NCBI GenBank assembly: GCA_030278955.1
Contig: JAOANR010000001.1
Coordinates: 21,679,468 to 21,743,467 of the forward strand
DNA: 64,000 nucleotides
From: Hygrophila difformis
Lineage: Eukaryota; Streptophyta; Magnoliopsida; Lamiales; Acanthaceae
Reading direction: 5' to 3'
Numbering within the stretch: position 1 is the stretch's first letter; every line of letters starts with the position of its first letter. Made by a program: the position numbers and the translations under genes. Shown here in pieces: positions 22,453 through 33,823 of the stretch. The notes beneath the pieces are model-generated. The model made no database searches and was not told the origin of the DNA. It saw only the letters and a list, made by a program, of their open reading frames with translations.

Positions 22453-24012
22453 TGATATATGCTATATTTTATGGATATTTTGTACATATTTCAACTCTAC
22501 AATTTTGTGGATTGTGGTAAAAATGATTTGAATTTGATTAATTTTGTGAAATGTGTGAATTTGTAGAGAATGTGCATTTTCATGCTTGGATAGCCCATTT
22601 TCAAGTGTTAGGCGTGCCCACGCCTAAGGTCCGGTTCGCAACTGTAGAGCCCATCTAAAAGTGTCTCAGATTGCAAATAAATCCCTGGGGTATTAAATTA
22701 AAGATTTGAAGAGTATGGGCATCATTTGGCAAAGGGATTTAATTCTTATATCTTGGAGAGAGAGAAACAAAAAATTTGGCAGATTTGGAAAGGCAGAACA
22801 CGATAAAACGTGGGAGAGAAAGTCGGTCCTGGGGAGTAATATAAGAAACGACTTCAACACACAGACACAGAGATACAGATTCAGACGAGAGCAGAATTCC
22901 AGATTCCATACTCCCAAGTCCCGTTACTCTTTCCAGCAAAAACCTTCACAAATCCTGATACATCTCAACACTCAATTCCATTGGGTATTAGAGGAAAATT
23001 GGGACAGCAGCAGCGCCTGTTCTGGAGCAGCCAAGCAGCGTAATTCTGGACATTTTCCGGACAGTAGCAGCAGCTTCTCGGGCGAACAGCAGCAAGGGGT
23101 GTTGGGACAGCAGCCTTGGGCGAATTTCAGTCCATATTTTGGGTGAATTTCTGTTCAAAACCTTGGATTAATTTGAGATGTTGAACCTTTCATGTTTTGT
23201 TGGAATTATTATGGATTGTGAGTAGATATTTTGTCTAGTTTGGGATTGAATTGATTTTGGGATTATGTAATTGTGAAACTTGATTTAGTTTTAATTGAAT
23301 GTTCATTTTGTTCTGGGTATTTCCAATTTCTCTATGTTGAAAGATTAGAATTCTTGGATTAATATTGTGGCCAGATATTAATTTGGGGATTCATTGCTAT
23401 ATTGAGTTTCTTCATCGGTAATTGTGTTGGAATTTGATTGGAGTAGTAAACTAGTGGATAGCCCTCTAGAGGGAATTGGAATCAATATTGAACATGTCCT
23501 CGTAGGAATTTTGTTATATTGAATTGGGCTTTTCTTGTGTGTAATGCTGTTGAACTTGTAAATCCTATGGTCGTACCTAGGGTTCTCGTTTAATTAGGGA
23601 ATTAGCTAACGGTCGTACCTTGGCTAATGACAAAGTATGGAAAAGTTGATTGTGAACGCGTGTTGAGCAATTATAACCAATTTATCCATTGAATAAATGA
23701 ACATTGTTTATGGTTGATGATCAATTCATATGTCTCAAATGAAAATTCATGCCCGAGCTAGATTTCTTGATTATTGGAGTTTGAAAAACCTGTCTTTTGC
23801 ATTCTTAGCTTAGTCTTGGTTTTATTATTATTATTAGGGTTAGTTGATATTGAAAATCCCCCCTTTTATATCTATATTTATTTTATAAATAATCAATTTA
23901 TTAAATCCTTGTTTGCATCCCTTGGGAGACGACCCTACTCACCACACTACATTTATTCTTGTTTGTGACGTAGGACTAATATCTATTTTTGCAGCTTTGC
24001 GACGAGATAGCA
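22453..24012 (+). repeat. Element E 3' LTR
   Basis: 1,560 bp, TGATATATGC to GATAGCA, nearly identical to 15,548-17,108. It is preceded by the Athila-type sequence TTGAGGACAAGCATGGATTA and the polypurine tract AGGTGTGGGGAGT. It is followed by the AGGAT target copy. Confidence 0.93.
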
Positions 24013-24826
24013 AGGATAGGCTGCGGCCGCCGGGCTACCGGCTAAATGAAAAATGACGAAATTGGCTGAGGCTGCCGGATCACCGGCTAAATGACACTTA
24101 CAAAATTGGCTGCGGCCGCCGGATTGCCGGCTAAATTAAATATTGTTGAGATGGTGGTGTAACGGGGGAAAATTAAAATGCTTAGATTTTTATTTATTTA
24201 TTTATGTCATTATTCATGCTTTTAATTCATGTTTAAATTAATGGCCCATGCTTAGATTATTATTATTCATGAAATTTAAATGTGTCTTTAAAGTATGCAA
24301 ATTAAATTCTTATTTTTTTTTTAAATTGGTAAATAAAATATTTTGTATGCATGATTAGAAGTATAATCTTAATTATTAAAATTAAAACCCCTTTATTGCT
24401 AAGCTAGGATTGACTTACTCAGTATTTTATAATACTGATAAAAACCGTTGTTTATCTTTCTATTATAGGGTACGGAGCATGATCATGCATTGGGGGATCA
24501 TTTTGGACATTTAGTTAATTATTTTACATGACTTGTATGAACGGGCCTGTTTAACCCGTGTTTTGGCCATGTCGGCCCTATATTTTAAATTCTGCTGCAT
24601 AAATTTTATTTCCGCTGCAACTTATTATTATTATCATGTGTGGATGATATTACACTATATTATTATTATTTTTATTTTTTTAGCAATTCTGGACTTATTT
24701 TTAAAAAAAAACTCTTTTCAATACCCATAGCCTTGCATCTCTTTAGCAAGCTCGGAAAATTCGTGTCTTGCTAGGGAGGTGTGGCGGTGGCATCCTGGCC
24801 TGAGTTATCAAATCCGGGGTGTTACA
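24013..24826 (+). repeat. Element A LTR, right part
   Basis: Resumes element A's LTR after E. It begins with a triplicated GC-rich repeat and ends TCCGGGGTGTTACA. It aligns with 46,150-46,883 of element C, including ACGGGCCTGTTTAACCCGTG and GCTAGGGAGGTGTGGCGGTG. Confidence 0.85.
24017..24140 (+). repeat. Three tandem GC-rich repeats of about 45 bp
   Basis: Three copies of a unit containing GGCTGCGGCCGCCGG...CCGGCTAAAT, each itself partly palindromic. Element C's LTR has only one corresponding unit (around 46,149-46,180), so the array expanded in A. Confidence 0.8.
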
Positions 24827-25601
24827 GGATTGTATCAGAGCCCGGAATATTTTAAAGCTATCATTTTAAAAAGAGCCCCGAATATTTTTAAAATCTATTA
24901 TTATTATTTTTAAACCAATATTATTTTAAAACTATTACTCTTTAAAACCACTATTATTTTAAACTATTATTTTGAGCCCAAGTTTTTGGCTCAATCATTC
25001 TACTTACTATTTATTTAAAATCTTAATTTTTTTGAGCCCAAAAATTTTAGCCCAATATTTTTATTTACTAAGCCCAAATATTTTTCTTAGCCCAATACCT
25101 ATATTTTTATTTGAGCCCAAGAATTTATTACTTTTGGCCCAATATAGTGGCCCAAACCTTTTTCCTTATTTCTAGATTATGCATGAGGATAAATTATTTT
25201 TAAAACCCATGGATAAATAAATGCATGTATAAATTAAAACTCATTGGAGGGATTGCATATGCATACTTGCATAAAGATTTAAATTTTTGCATCTCCTAAC
25301 TTTACATTTGGCATGTTCTAACTCTAACCTACCTTGTTGACATTAGATGGCCGAACCGAACGCGAACGTGATCAACCTTATGATAAGACTGATTAACGAG
25401 TACCTCGAGTCCCAACAACATATATGTATTTAATAAAGAGATAACAATCAAACAAGGGTACCTTAAACCCTAAACCCTGAGACCCTAGACCCTGGGGTTT
25501 CGAAAAAAAAATCCACTAATACCGCTTATTAAAAGAAAATCATTATAGAAACCATCTATTATATTTTCCTTAAAATCTAAATCACTTGTTCTTGCAACAG
25601 A
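24827..25601 (+). other. Element A leader with primer site and small ORF
   Basis: Untranslated leader between LTR and gag. The primer binding site is at 24,830-24,842. At about 24,970-25,160 there is a degenerate run of AGCCCAA-T-rich repeats. A short ORF (25,347-25,433, 28 codons) shows weak similarity to the first residues of the coiled-coil ORF of element C at 47,252 (LMI...LESQQ). It stops early, so the pre-gag ORF is a remnant here. Confidence 0.6.
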
Positions 25602-26831
25602 ATGGCACCGAGAGGGAGACCGCGCGTCCAGCCCATTCCTCCCAATACCAACGAAATACCTAGGCAACCCGACATGCCGATACCAAACGTGGGTGTACAC
25701 GCTCAGGAAGAGCCAGCAGGCCCTATACCAAACAACATGGGTAATCGCCTACGCACTCTAGAAGAGGTTCTCATTGCGCTAGGGAACGCGCAGGTGAACC
25801 AGGGCCAAGCGGCTGCGGCACCTCCACCACAGGCTCGCACTAATTACCTAGCAATGGTGAACCCATACCACCCGCCGTATTATGCTGGCGAGGAAGACCC
25901 TGCAAAACTAGAGGAGTGGATTAGGACCTTCGACAAGTTGTTAAGCGCTGTTAAGTGCCCGGAAGGGGAAAAGGTGCATGTAGTCTCATACTACTTGGAA
26001 GGTGAAGCAGACGACTGGTGGCAAGCCACCCAGGGAAAGATACGAGAGGACGAGGAGCCCTATTCATGGACTGAAATGATGGAACTGCTCAGGGACCGAT
26101 TTTACCCCCTGAGTACGAAGGCGGCCATGTACGAGGAGTTTTTGTCATTAAAACAAGGCGGGCAGACTGTACAAGAGTATTACACTCGATTCAAGGAGTT
26201 GGTGCGCTTCGCACCAAGACTAGTACCGAAAGACGTAGAGAAGGCACAAAAATTCGAGATGGGGTTGAACTTGACCATACGGGAAGTGATCACTGGCGTG
26301 CATTACCAGGACCTGCAAGCAGTGTATGATCGTGCGGTGGCTGTCGCAAGGGTGCAACAACTGAAGAGGAGGATGAGTGGAGAGTCCAGCCGGGGACCTC
26401 AGGGACAAGATAATAGGAACAGGGATAGCCGATCCGGTAACAATTCTGGAGGAAACAACTTTCGGGGAGGCCTGAACAGACCCCCTCAGAACAACAATAG
26501 GGGAAATGATGGGAGAACCTTTTTCCAAGGTAACCCTGTGCCACCATGCCCAAGATGTGGGAGACCTCACTTGACTAGGGGATGCCCCCAACAGGGCGCA
26601 TGCTACCGGTGTGGTCGACTTGGTCATCGGGTGAATGAGTGCCGGACTCGAATTGAAAACATCACCCAGCGGGAGGACTTGGTTACGGGGCCAGCACAGC
26701 CTCGTAATCAAAATGGGCGGAACGGTAACAATCAAGTGTACAGACCCCCTCAAAATCATAATTTCAACCAAAATCAACGCCCTCCACAGAATCCAAATCA
26801 GCAACAGAATCAGAACCCGAACCGGGATTAG
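25602..26831 (+). CDS. Gag of element A
   Basis: A 409-codon frame starting ATGGCACCGAGAGG. It contains the retrotransposon gag domain (about residues 80-250, with DDWWQATQGKI and FYPLSTKAAMYEEF), a basic RG/N-rich linker, and two zinc-knuckle-like motifs: CPRCGRPHLTRGC and CYRCGRLGHRVNEC. It forms the particle core that packages the element RNA. In element C the same frame continues into protease; here two consecutive TAG codons (26,829-26,834) end it, so the Gag-Pol fusion is lost. Gag itself is unbroken. Confidence 0.85.
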   Translation: MAPRGRPRVQPIPPNTNEIPRQPDMPIPNVGVHAQEEPAGPIPNNMGNRLRTLEEVLIALGNAQVNQGQAAAAPPPQARTNYLAMVNPYHPPYYAGEEDPAKLEEWIRTFDKLLSAVKCPEGEKVHVVSYYLEGEADDWWQATQGKIREDEEPYSWTEMMELLRDRFYPLSTKAAMYEEFLSLKQGGQTVQEYYTRFKELVRFAPRLVPKDVEKAQKFEMGLNLTIREVITGVHYQDLQAVYDRAVAVARVQQLKRRMSGESSRGPQGQDNRNRDSRSGNNSGGNNFRGGLNRPPQNNNRGNDGRTFFQGNPVPPCPRCGRPHLTRGCPQQGACYRCGRLGHRVNECRTRIENITQREDLVTGPAQPRNQNGRNGNNQVYRPPQNHNFNQNQRPPQNPNQQQNQNPNRD

Positions 26832-29242
26832 TAGGGCAATCAAGGACGGCCAATGGGGCGATTGAATGTTATCAACCAAGCAGATGTGCCTATGCAGGGT
26901 GACGTGATGGCAGGTACGTTTCATATTTCAAGTACACCCCTTAAAGTTCTGTTTGACTCAGGAGCTAGTTGTTCGATTATATCGTCAAGAGTCTTACCTG
27001 AACTAGATCTACCTAAGTGCGAACTGGTTAACTTAGAAATTCAACTACCTTCAGGAGAAGTAGTATCATGCTCTAGACGTTATAACGGAATTCCGATAGT
27101 TATCAAGTACATAGAATTCTTTGCAAACTTGGTAGAATTTAATTTAAGGGACTTCAACGTTATACTAGGAATGGATTGGTTGACCGGTATAAAGCAGTGA
27201 TAGAATGTCAGAAGCAGAAGATCACCTTGTTGAAAGGTAGGGGAAAGAGAGTCATCTTTTACTCTCAACCCCCTAAGAGGAGCAACAAGGTTGTTAACGC
27301 TCTCAAGCTTCATTGCTTAATGCGTAAGGTATACGCGTTGTATGCATGCTACGTTCACAACCTTGAGGCGGAAGAGAGCAAGGTTGACAACTTCCCAGTG
27401 GTAAGAGAATACCCGGACGTATTTCCTGAAGACATCCCTGGTATGCCACCTGAGAGAGATCTTGAATTCACGATAGATCTCATTCTGGGAACGGAACCTG
27501 TTTCAAAGGCTCCTTACCGCATGGCGCCACTGGAAATGAAAGAGTTAAAGGAACAACTTGAAGAGTTGATGGAGAAAGGATACATAAGACCAAGTACGTC
27601 CCCGTGGGGAGCGCCGGTCTTATTTGTTAAAAAGAAGGACGGAGGACTACGCCTTTGCATCGACTACAGAGGACTCAATCAAGTGACCATCAAGAACAAG
27701 TCTCCATTACCGAGGATTGAGGACTTATTTGATCTATGGAAGGGAGCGTCGGTGTTCTCAAAGATCGACTTGCGACCCGGTTATCACCAGCTGAGGATTG
27801 CCGAGAAGGATATCCCGAAGACGGCGTTCTGAACTCGTTATGGACACTACGAGTTCGCAGTAGTATCCTTTGGGTTAACAAATGCACCTGCAATGTTCAT
27901 GAACCTCATGAACAATGTATTTAGAGAATTGTTAGATCAATGCGTCGTGGTGTTCATCGATGACATCCTGATCTACTCGAGAACCGAGGAGGAGCATTCC
28001 CAACATTTGCACCAAGTGTTAGGGATTTTGCGCAAGAACCAACTCTATGGAGAACTATCCAAATGAGACTTTTGGTTGAAGGAAGTAGCATTCCTTGGGC
28101 ACATAGTATCCGCCACTGGAGTTTCAGTGGATCAGGCAAAAATTTCGGCGGTACGTGACGGAATGGGTATCGCCGACGAGTCCAACTGAAATACGGAGCT
28201 TCCTTGGACTAGCTGGTTATTATAGGCGATTTGTGAAGGACTTCTCGAAAATCGCACGCCCGTTGACCCAGCTATTGAAGAAAGGGGTGAAATACGACCG
28301 GACCAGTGAGTGTGAGTCCGCGTTTCAAGAACTGAAAGCGACTCACCACTACACCCGTATTAGCACTACCATCAGAGAATGGTGACTCCGAGGTTTACAG
28401 TGACGCTTCGAAGGAAGGTCTAGGATGCGTTTTGATGCAAGACTCGAGAGTCATTGCATATGCATCGCGTCAATTGAAACCTCATGAAACGAACTACCCG
28501 ACACACGACTTGGAGTTGGCGGCAGTCGTGTTCGCTCTGAAAATATGGAGACATTACCTCTATGGCAGAAAGTGTCGGATGTTCACTGACCACAAAAGCC
28601 TCAAATACATATTCACTCAAAAGGAGTTAAATCTGAGGCAACGGAGGTGGTTGGAACTAATCAAGGACTATGATCTTGAAATTTCTTACCACAAAGGGAA
28701 GGCCAACGTGGTAGCCGATGCCTTAAGCCGGAAGTCCCAACATGTGGCGAATTCGTTGGTGATTCCGCCGGCATTGTATATGGACTTGGCAAGATTGAGC
28801 TTAGAGCTAGTGCATTCGGGCACTGTAAATGAAGTGGTCAACGCAATGGTAGTCGAATCGACCATATTTGACGAGATCAAACTCGCCCAACCGGGCAACA
28901 CAAAGTTGGAAAGGATTAAGGAGAACATTGCCAATGGGAAGGCGATAGGATTTGCTATCCATGAGGATGGAAGCATTCGTTTCAAGGGAAGGTGGTGTGT
29001 ACCACAGAAATGCGTGGAGATAAAACAAAGATTGATGGAAGAAGGGCATAACACACCTTACTCGGTTCACCCTGGAGGCAACAAATTATATAAGGATTTG
29101 AGGAAGATTTACTGGTGGCCGAGGATGAAGAAGGAAGTGGCAGAATTTGTAGCGAGATGCCTCACGTGCCAAAAGGTCAAAACCGTGCGACAAAAACCCT
29201 TAGGATTGATGCAACCATTGGAAATCCCGAGTTGGAAGTGGG
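26832..29242 (+). pseudogene. Protease-RT-RNase H-integrase remnant of element A
   Basis: The frame after the double stop holds the protease ([15 protein letters not shown], around 26,950) until a one-base deletion near 27,184 shifts it. The next frame (27,185-27,832) has the RT N-terminal half ([26 protein letters not shown]). TGA at 27,830 replaces a CGA seen in element C, and a second TGA near 28,064 replaces TGC. RT continues with FIDDILIYS near 27,955. Further shifts occur near 28,155 and 28,350-28,430. RNase H ([19 protein letters not shown]) and the integrase zinc region ([13 protein letters not shown]...CLTCQKVK) follow until element B interrupts at 29,243. It is not functional. Confidence 0.88.
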
Positions 29243-29578
29243 TGATAATGGCCAAACTTGTCCATTATTTCCAATCCATTTCCGTGTCTAAGACGGACAT
29301 TTTGATCGTATTCCCATCTTATTTTAATAAGAAAGCAGTTGAATTCGACAAATTAATCCGAGTTTGTAAAAACAATAAGCTGGTAATTAAAAACACAAAA
29401 ATATGCAATTTTAATTGTAGTTGTGTTAGAAAAATCCAAAAACATGAAAAAAGGAAAAAGAAAAGAAAAAAGGAATGAAAATATGGGCAAAAGAATAAAA
29501 TAGCCCACAAAAATCAAAAAGATGGGAAAAAGAATGAAAAACCCACAAAAATGAAATTTTTGGCCAAGTGTTGAAAGG

Positions 29579-29920
29579 CAATTCGGTCTAGGCAATTCGG
29601 TCTACACTGAATTGCCCATATAGACCGAATTGCTGAAGAATAAAGAGGAATAATAGACCAAGTGTTGAGAGGAGAAGCAAGATACCCAATTCAGTTTATG
29701 CAATTCGGTTTACACCGAATTAATTGCATAGACCGAATTGATTCAAGACAAGGAAGCCAAGCAGGAACCATGAGCAATTCGACAAAATCAATTCGGTCTA
29801 CACTATACCGAATTGACACTGAAGACCACATCCCAGCCAAAGATCAAGAAAGAAGGACTTCAAGCAATTCGATTTCCACCAATTCGGTCTATACCGAATT
29901 GCATGTGGAGACCGAATTAA
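29579..29920. repeat. Palindrome array, element B LTR cluster 1
   Basis: Four units built from the half-site CAATTCGGTCTA and its inverse. The typical unit is one forward half-site, a 2-9 bp gap, a full palindrome of two abutting half-sites, about 6 bp, then one inverse half-site. Units lie at about 29,579-29,632, 29,687-29,740, 29,774-29,815 (shortened) and 29,864-29,920. They occupy the U3-like part of the LTR. The same cluster is in the 3' LTR remnant (44,215-44,566). Confidence 0.9.
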
Positions 29921-30909
29921 ATTCAAAATACATCCAGATGAAGCTGAGGAGCACGTGGAAAAAGCATGCCATTGCTAATGGGCTCTGATGGGCCTAAGGT
30001 TTTGAAGAACAAGTGTAAAAGCCAATTCTCACCAACACTGAAGATATCTCAGAACACATAATACAGTTCCAACCCTAATACTTAGAGAGGACAAGGGGTA
30101 CTAAGTTCTTCACCCCTTAAGGGTTAGGTAGGTAGATTAGTTAGATTATTTTTATGCACTTTAGATTAGTTTTTGGTGCTTTGATGTTAGTTTAATTTGT
30201 AAAGCTGTTACTACCACTTAGAGTAGCCATTTTCCATATTTTTAACATGTTTTGTAGTTAGAATGAACCCAACCTTCAATCTAATGATGGTTTTGGGTTA
30301 TTTACTTTGTTTTCAAGTGTTTAATGCAAAGAAAATTTCCAGAAATGGATTTTGGCTCATGTGTTTCACACTCTTTAAATGCTTTCTTTAGCAATAAATA
30401 TGGTAGAATGAATGTTTGTTCCAACTAGGTTACATTTAATATGTTTCTAGTTGGCTTTCATTCTTAATAAATGCATGTTAAGTGGATTTTTGGTGTGTTT
30501 TTATACCTTAGAGCTCAAATAAGTGTTCTTAGGTGTTTAGTTAATTTAAGGCTTCTTAGAAATAGGTTTACATGGTTTATTTTAATTTCCTTGCTTAGAT
30601 TTCTTGTTTATGTTGCCTTAGATAATTTAAGTGTTCTTATTCTTTTATGCATGATGTTCTTAGAATTATAGTTGTTTTAGGTTATTCACTCTTTGAATTA
30701 TTTGTTTGTAGCTTTAGGTTTTACTCCATGCTTTTATCCACTGAACATGCATGATTATGGATAACCACAAAATATTTACAAGTATGGCTGCGAGATGACA
30801 TTGATGTGAAATGAGTGATGGGGTCAATCCCATCTATCATAAACCACATCAACTTAGAAACCGCAGTGATATTTGTAAACATAAAAAATACACATGAGAA
30901 AATGTCATG

Positions 30910-31305
30910 TAATTCGGTCTAAGGCAATTCGGTTTATACCGAATTGCCCATGAAGACCGAATTGCATGATAAAAATGTTTGTTCACATCCTCACGAAGTT
31001 CCCATGCAATTCGATCATGCCTTTGTTTATTTTCTTTGTTAACCAATTCGGTTTGCCAATTCGGTCTACACCGAATTATCCTGGTAAATCGAATTAAACA
31101 CTCCTTTTGAAGCAAATGCCTTAGCCAAATTTGAGTAAAGGGATAACCCCATCAATTCGGTTTGTTCAATTCGGTCTATACCGAATTGCTTGACAAACCG
31201 AATTAGATGATGTTATTTCCCAACCTTACTATGATTAATTGGGTAAGATAACACTTCATTTCTCATGCATAGGTAATTCGGTTTATATTGCAGTAGACCG
31301 AATTG
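30910..31305. repeat. Palindrome array, element B LTR cluster 2
   Basis: Three full units of the same four-half-site design (about 30,910-30,964, 31,043-31,096 and 31,152-31,205) and a partial one at 31,273-31,305, plus an isolated half-site near 31,010. The cluster lies about 1 kb after cluster 1, probably downstream of the LTR transcription start. Confidence 0.88.
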
Positions 31306-33679
31306 ACCTCCCCTCGCTATTTTAAAGCTCCAAAAATATTTTATCTTCCTGAGTTGTGTAAGTTGCATGGGTGAATTGAGCTGAGGCCCAACACACCTAA
31401 CTTTATCCATTACACATCTCAACCATCAGTGTCTAAATTATTGTGTGATTGATACTTACACAATACCCAAAAAACATTCTTTTAATTTCATCTTTTCTCA
31501 TTAATTGTGTGTATGAACGGGTAGTAAGAGATATCACAGATCAATGTTGGCAAAAAGGTCCCTTCACCGGGATAACGATTAACTCGTCTTCTGTGTATTA
31601 ATTATTACTCGTTATTTTGCATGGTTTGATTAGTGATTAGTGGAAGCTACGGCAAAAAGGTCCCTTCATGGGGACAACGATTAGCCACTCAGCCAATTCC
31701 TAATTAGATATAGTTTCTTCTCTTTATCTTAATTTCAACCTGAATTTTGAGCCACAGTAATGTTAAACAGTGTCGATCAACATTGTTATAATAGTACTGT
31801 AGTAAGAAAACATGTGGGTTTTTACTCTCTCATGGATAGTAGGACTCTTGATGGTAGCGATCACTGTCATTAAGGGTTTCTTACTGTCTAAAAACCATTC
31901 CATCTGGAATAATTGGGAACTGGATGGCAGATGTTTGCAGTCCAGATAACCCCAGTTATTTCTGGCACTCTTTTAGCCAATTCTTCTCATTTCAAGGCTA
32001 ATCCATCTTTGTGTATCAAATTCTGTTTAATCCCACCATATATTTTGGGGTATTTTATTTTATTTCTCATATACATGTATGCATGATATTATTTTGTAGA
32101 TATTGTGGTCTATAATATTTTGGGGATCCTTCTCCTTGGACATAGAAGTCTTGATTTAAATCAGATGCTGCATAATAAATTTCTGCAAAAATTACTTTAT
32201 AAAATCCGGATCTAAGTAAGGGATAAATTCACAGTTATGACTAATTCATCTTCTACTGGGGGTTGATTTCGGGAAACTAGAAACAGAGTCAGCGATTAGG
32301 TCTCATCTAGACTGAAAGGATCTGTGCTTTAACTGAGAGTCTAGTACCTGTGTAGGGAATGATTTTCAAATATCAATTGTTTTCTCAAAATTACTGTGTG
32401 TTGGAAATCTTCTATTAAGTATTGCATCGAATCAGTGTTCACTTGGATTCGGATAAGATGTGATAAATAATACTAGAGGAACAACATGTAGGCCTTGGTT
32501 AATTTCTAAGGTAGGGGTTGAGTATTCTTTTAACTACTATCTTCTTCCGCCAAAGCCTATAATTGAGTCTTGAATGAGTACATTCGGAATAGATCTTCCC
32601 AGGTCTGTTCCACTCAGTTTGTATCTCATAACTAACCGGATGTTATAAGCCCTGTGGCTTACTGATATTTGGGAAGTTCTAAATCTGCATCTGGTCATCG
32701 AAACCAGGAGCTCTTTTATGCTAACAGAATGAGATAACTTTTGAGGCTTCCGAGTGATAGGTTTTTAAATGCTTTCTTTACTGCTTTCTTTACCGCTTTC
32801 GTTTAAATGCTTTTATAGAGGTCACTCGTAAGTATTAGAGGTTGGCCGCCGGTTGTAAGGTTTAAGAGTTGTGGATTAGTTCGGGATTTTATCTAGACTA
32901 TTGGGTGTGACAAGGGGGATGATAGGAGTACTTGGCATGTCAACTAATGATGTGTTAGGTGTTGCTTATTCACTATGGAAAAATAACATACCTCGGCAGG
33001 GGGAGTTATTAATCTGTGGTATCTTAGAAATTGAGGTCTTAAGAGCATGTAAATTCTGACTGTAAGTACCTGTCTGTTAAAGGGAACATAGTTAGAAAGC
33101 ATGAGAGTTAGCTAACTGATGAATTATCCCAACCAAAGATCTGTGTAATTAAAATGGAATTTTAATTATGTTTCATCTGAATCTTGTCCAATCTTTATTA
33201 TTTCCTTCCTGTCCCTTCTGTCACTTTTTAAATCTGCTTTCGTAGAATAATTTTAACCGCTTTCTTAAGCATAATTTTTATCGCTTTCTTAGAATAGATT
33301 TAATTGCTTTCTAGAATAATTTTAATATGCTTTGTAGAATAATTTTACTGCTTTCATAACTTTGTTTAAATTATGTATAGTAGTTGTTAGAAACCAATGC
33401 AAAACCTGAAACGAGTAACCGAGTGGAAAATCTTAGTAAACGACGTGGGCCCTGCTTCTATCGCACATCCTCTAGTGAACGATCCGGTCTTACTATAAAT
33501 TACTGCAATTTTTGACACCGTGCGCTTTCGGGCCACAGTTTCTTAACACGAGTAATAAAAACGTGAAAATCTTAATATATCCTTAAACCCCGTCAATAAA
33601 TCAAAACTCTTTTCATTTAATAAATTCAAACTGGATATATTTCAAAAATACTCGTGTGGGAAATCTGTCAAAAGTTTAA

Positions 33680-33697
33680 TGGCGCCGTTGCCGGGGA
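33680..33697 (+). promoter_or_regulatory. Primer binding site (tRNA-Asp) of element B
   Basis: TGGCGCCGTTGCCGGGGA, complementary to the 3' end of plant tRNA-Asp, immediately after the 5' LTR. This site is typical of the Athila clade. Confidence 0.92.
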
Positions 33698-33823
33698 GGA
33701 TACAGTCGTTTATCAAGAGAATTACACTCCTGATTTACTCAAAGATAGTTTTTGTATATACTATTGAACCATTACTAACCTGGGGGTTGTGCAGGTACTG
33801 TCAAGTTAAGATATAAACTGCTT

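Larger units (their letters stand above)
15548..24012 (+). mobile_element. Element E: Athila-type element without RT and integrase
   Basis: An 8,465-bp element flanked by a perfect AGGAT duplication (15,543-15,547 and 24,013-24,017), inserted in the LTR of element A. LTRs are 15,548-17,108 and 22,453-24,012. The primer site TGGCGCCGTTGCTGGGGA (17,114-17,131) is complementary to tRNA-Asp with one change from the usual Athila form. The only long frame is gag-protease (17,219-19,807). The RT, RNase H and integrase are absent. After the frame comes about 2.6 kb of non-coding sequence with a leader-like segment and a splice-acceptor-like site, then the polypurine tract. It is a defective but recently moved copy. 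Confidence 0.93.
13587..29242 (+). mobile_element. Element A: Tekay/Del-like Ty3/gypsy element, decayed and nested
   Basis: Its LTR runs from 13,587 (TGTAATACCC) to 24,826 (GGGGTGTTACA) and is interrupted by element E. Without E the LTR is about 2.8 kb. A primer site for initiator tRNA-Met follows (TTGTATCAGAGCC, 24,830-24,842). A leader, gag and pol continue to the integrase zinc-binding region, where element B interrupts at 29,243. The remaining pol and 3' LTR are not found after B. Clade assignment rests on the primer site and the Gag and RT style. Many stops and frameshifts show it is old. Confidence 0.85.
29243..33679 (+). repeat. Element B 5' LTR (4.4 kb)
   Basis: Starts TGATAATGGCCAAA, ends with AAAAGTTTAA next to the primer site; element D's equivalent ends AAAAGTTTCA, so the final CA seems mutated here. 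The first 716 bp recur with few changes at 43,879-44,597. It contains two clusters of the palindromic motif (29,579-29,920 and 30,910-31,305) and a pair of similar sequences, AAAAAGGTCCCTTCA (31,551 and 31,653). No ORF in it is supported. Confidence 0.88.

Noticed and set aside
22706..23146. 146-codon ORF
   Set aside because: It lies inside the 3' LTR of element E; the 5' LTR copy does not keep the same frame open.
24827..24845. tRNA-Met-like sequence after the LTR
   Set aside because: Only about 13 bases match; it is a primer binding site, not a tRNA gene. The same applies to 6490 and 46,887.
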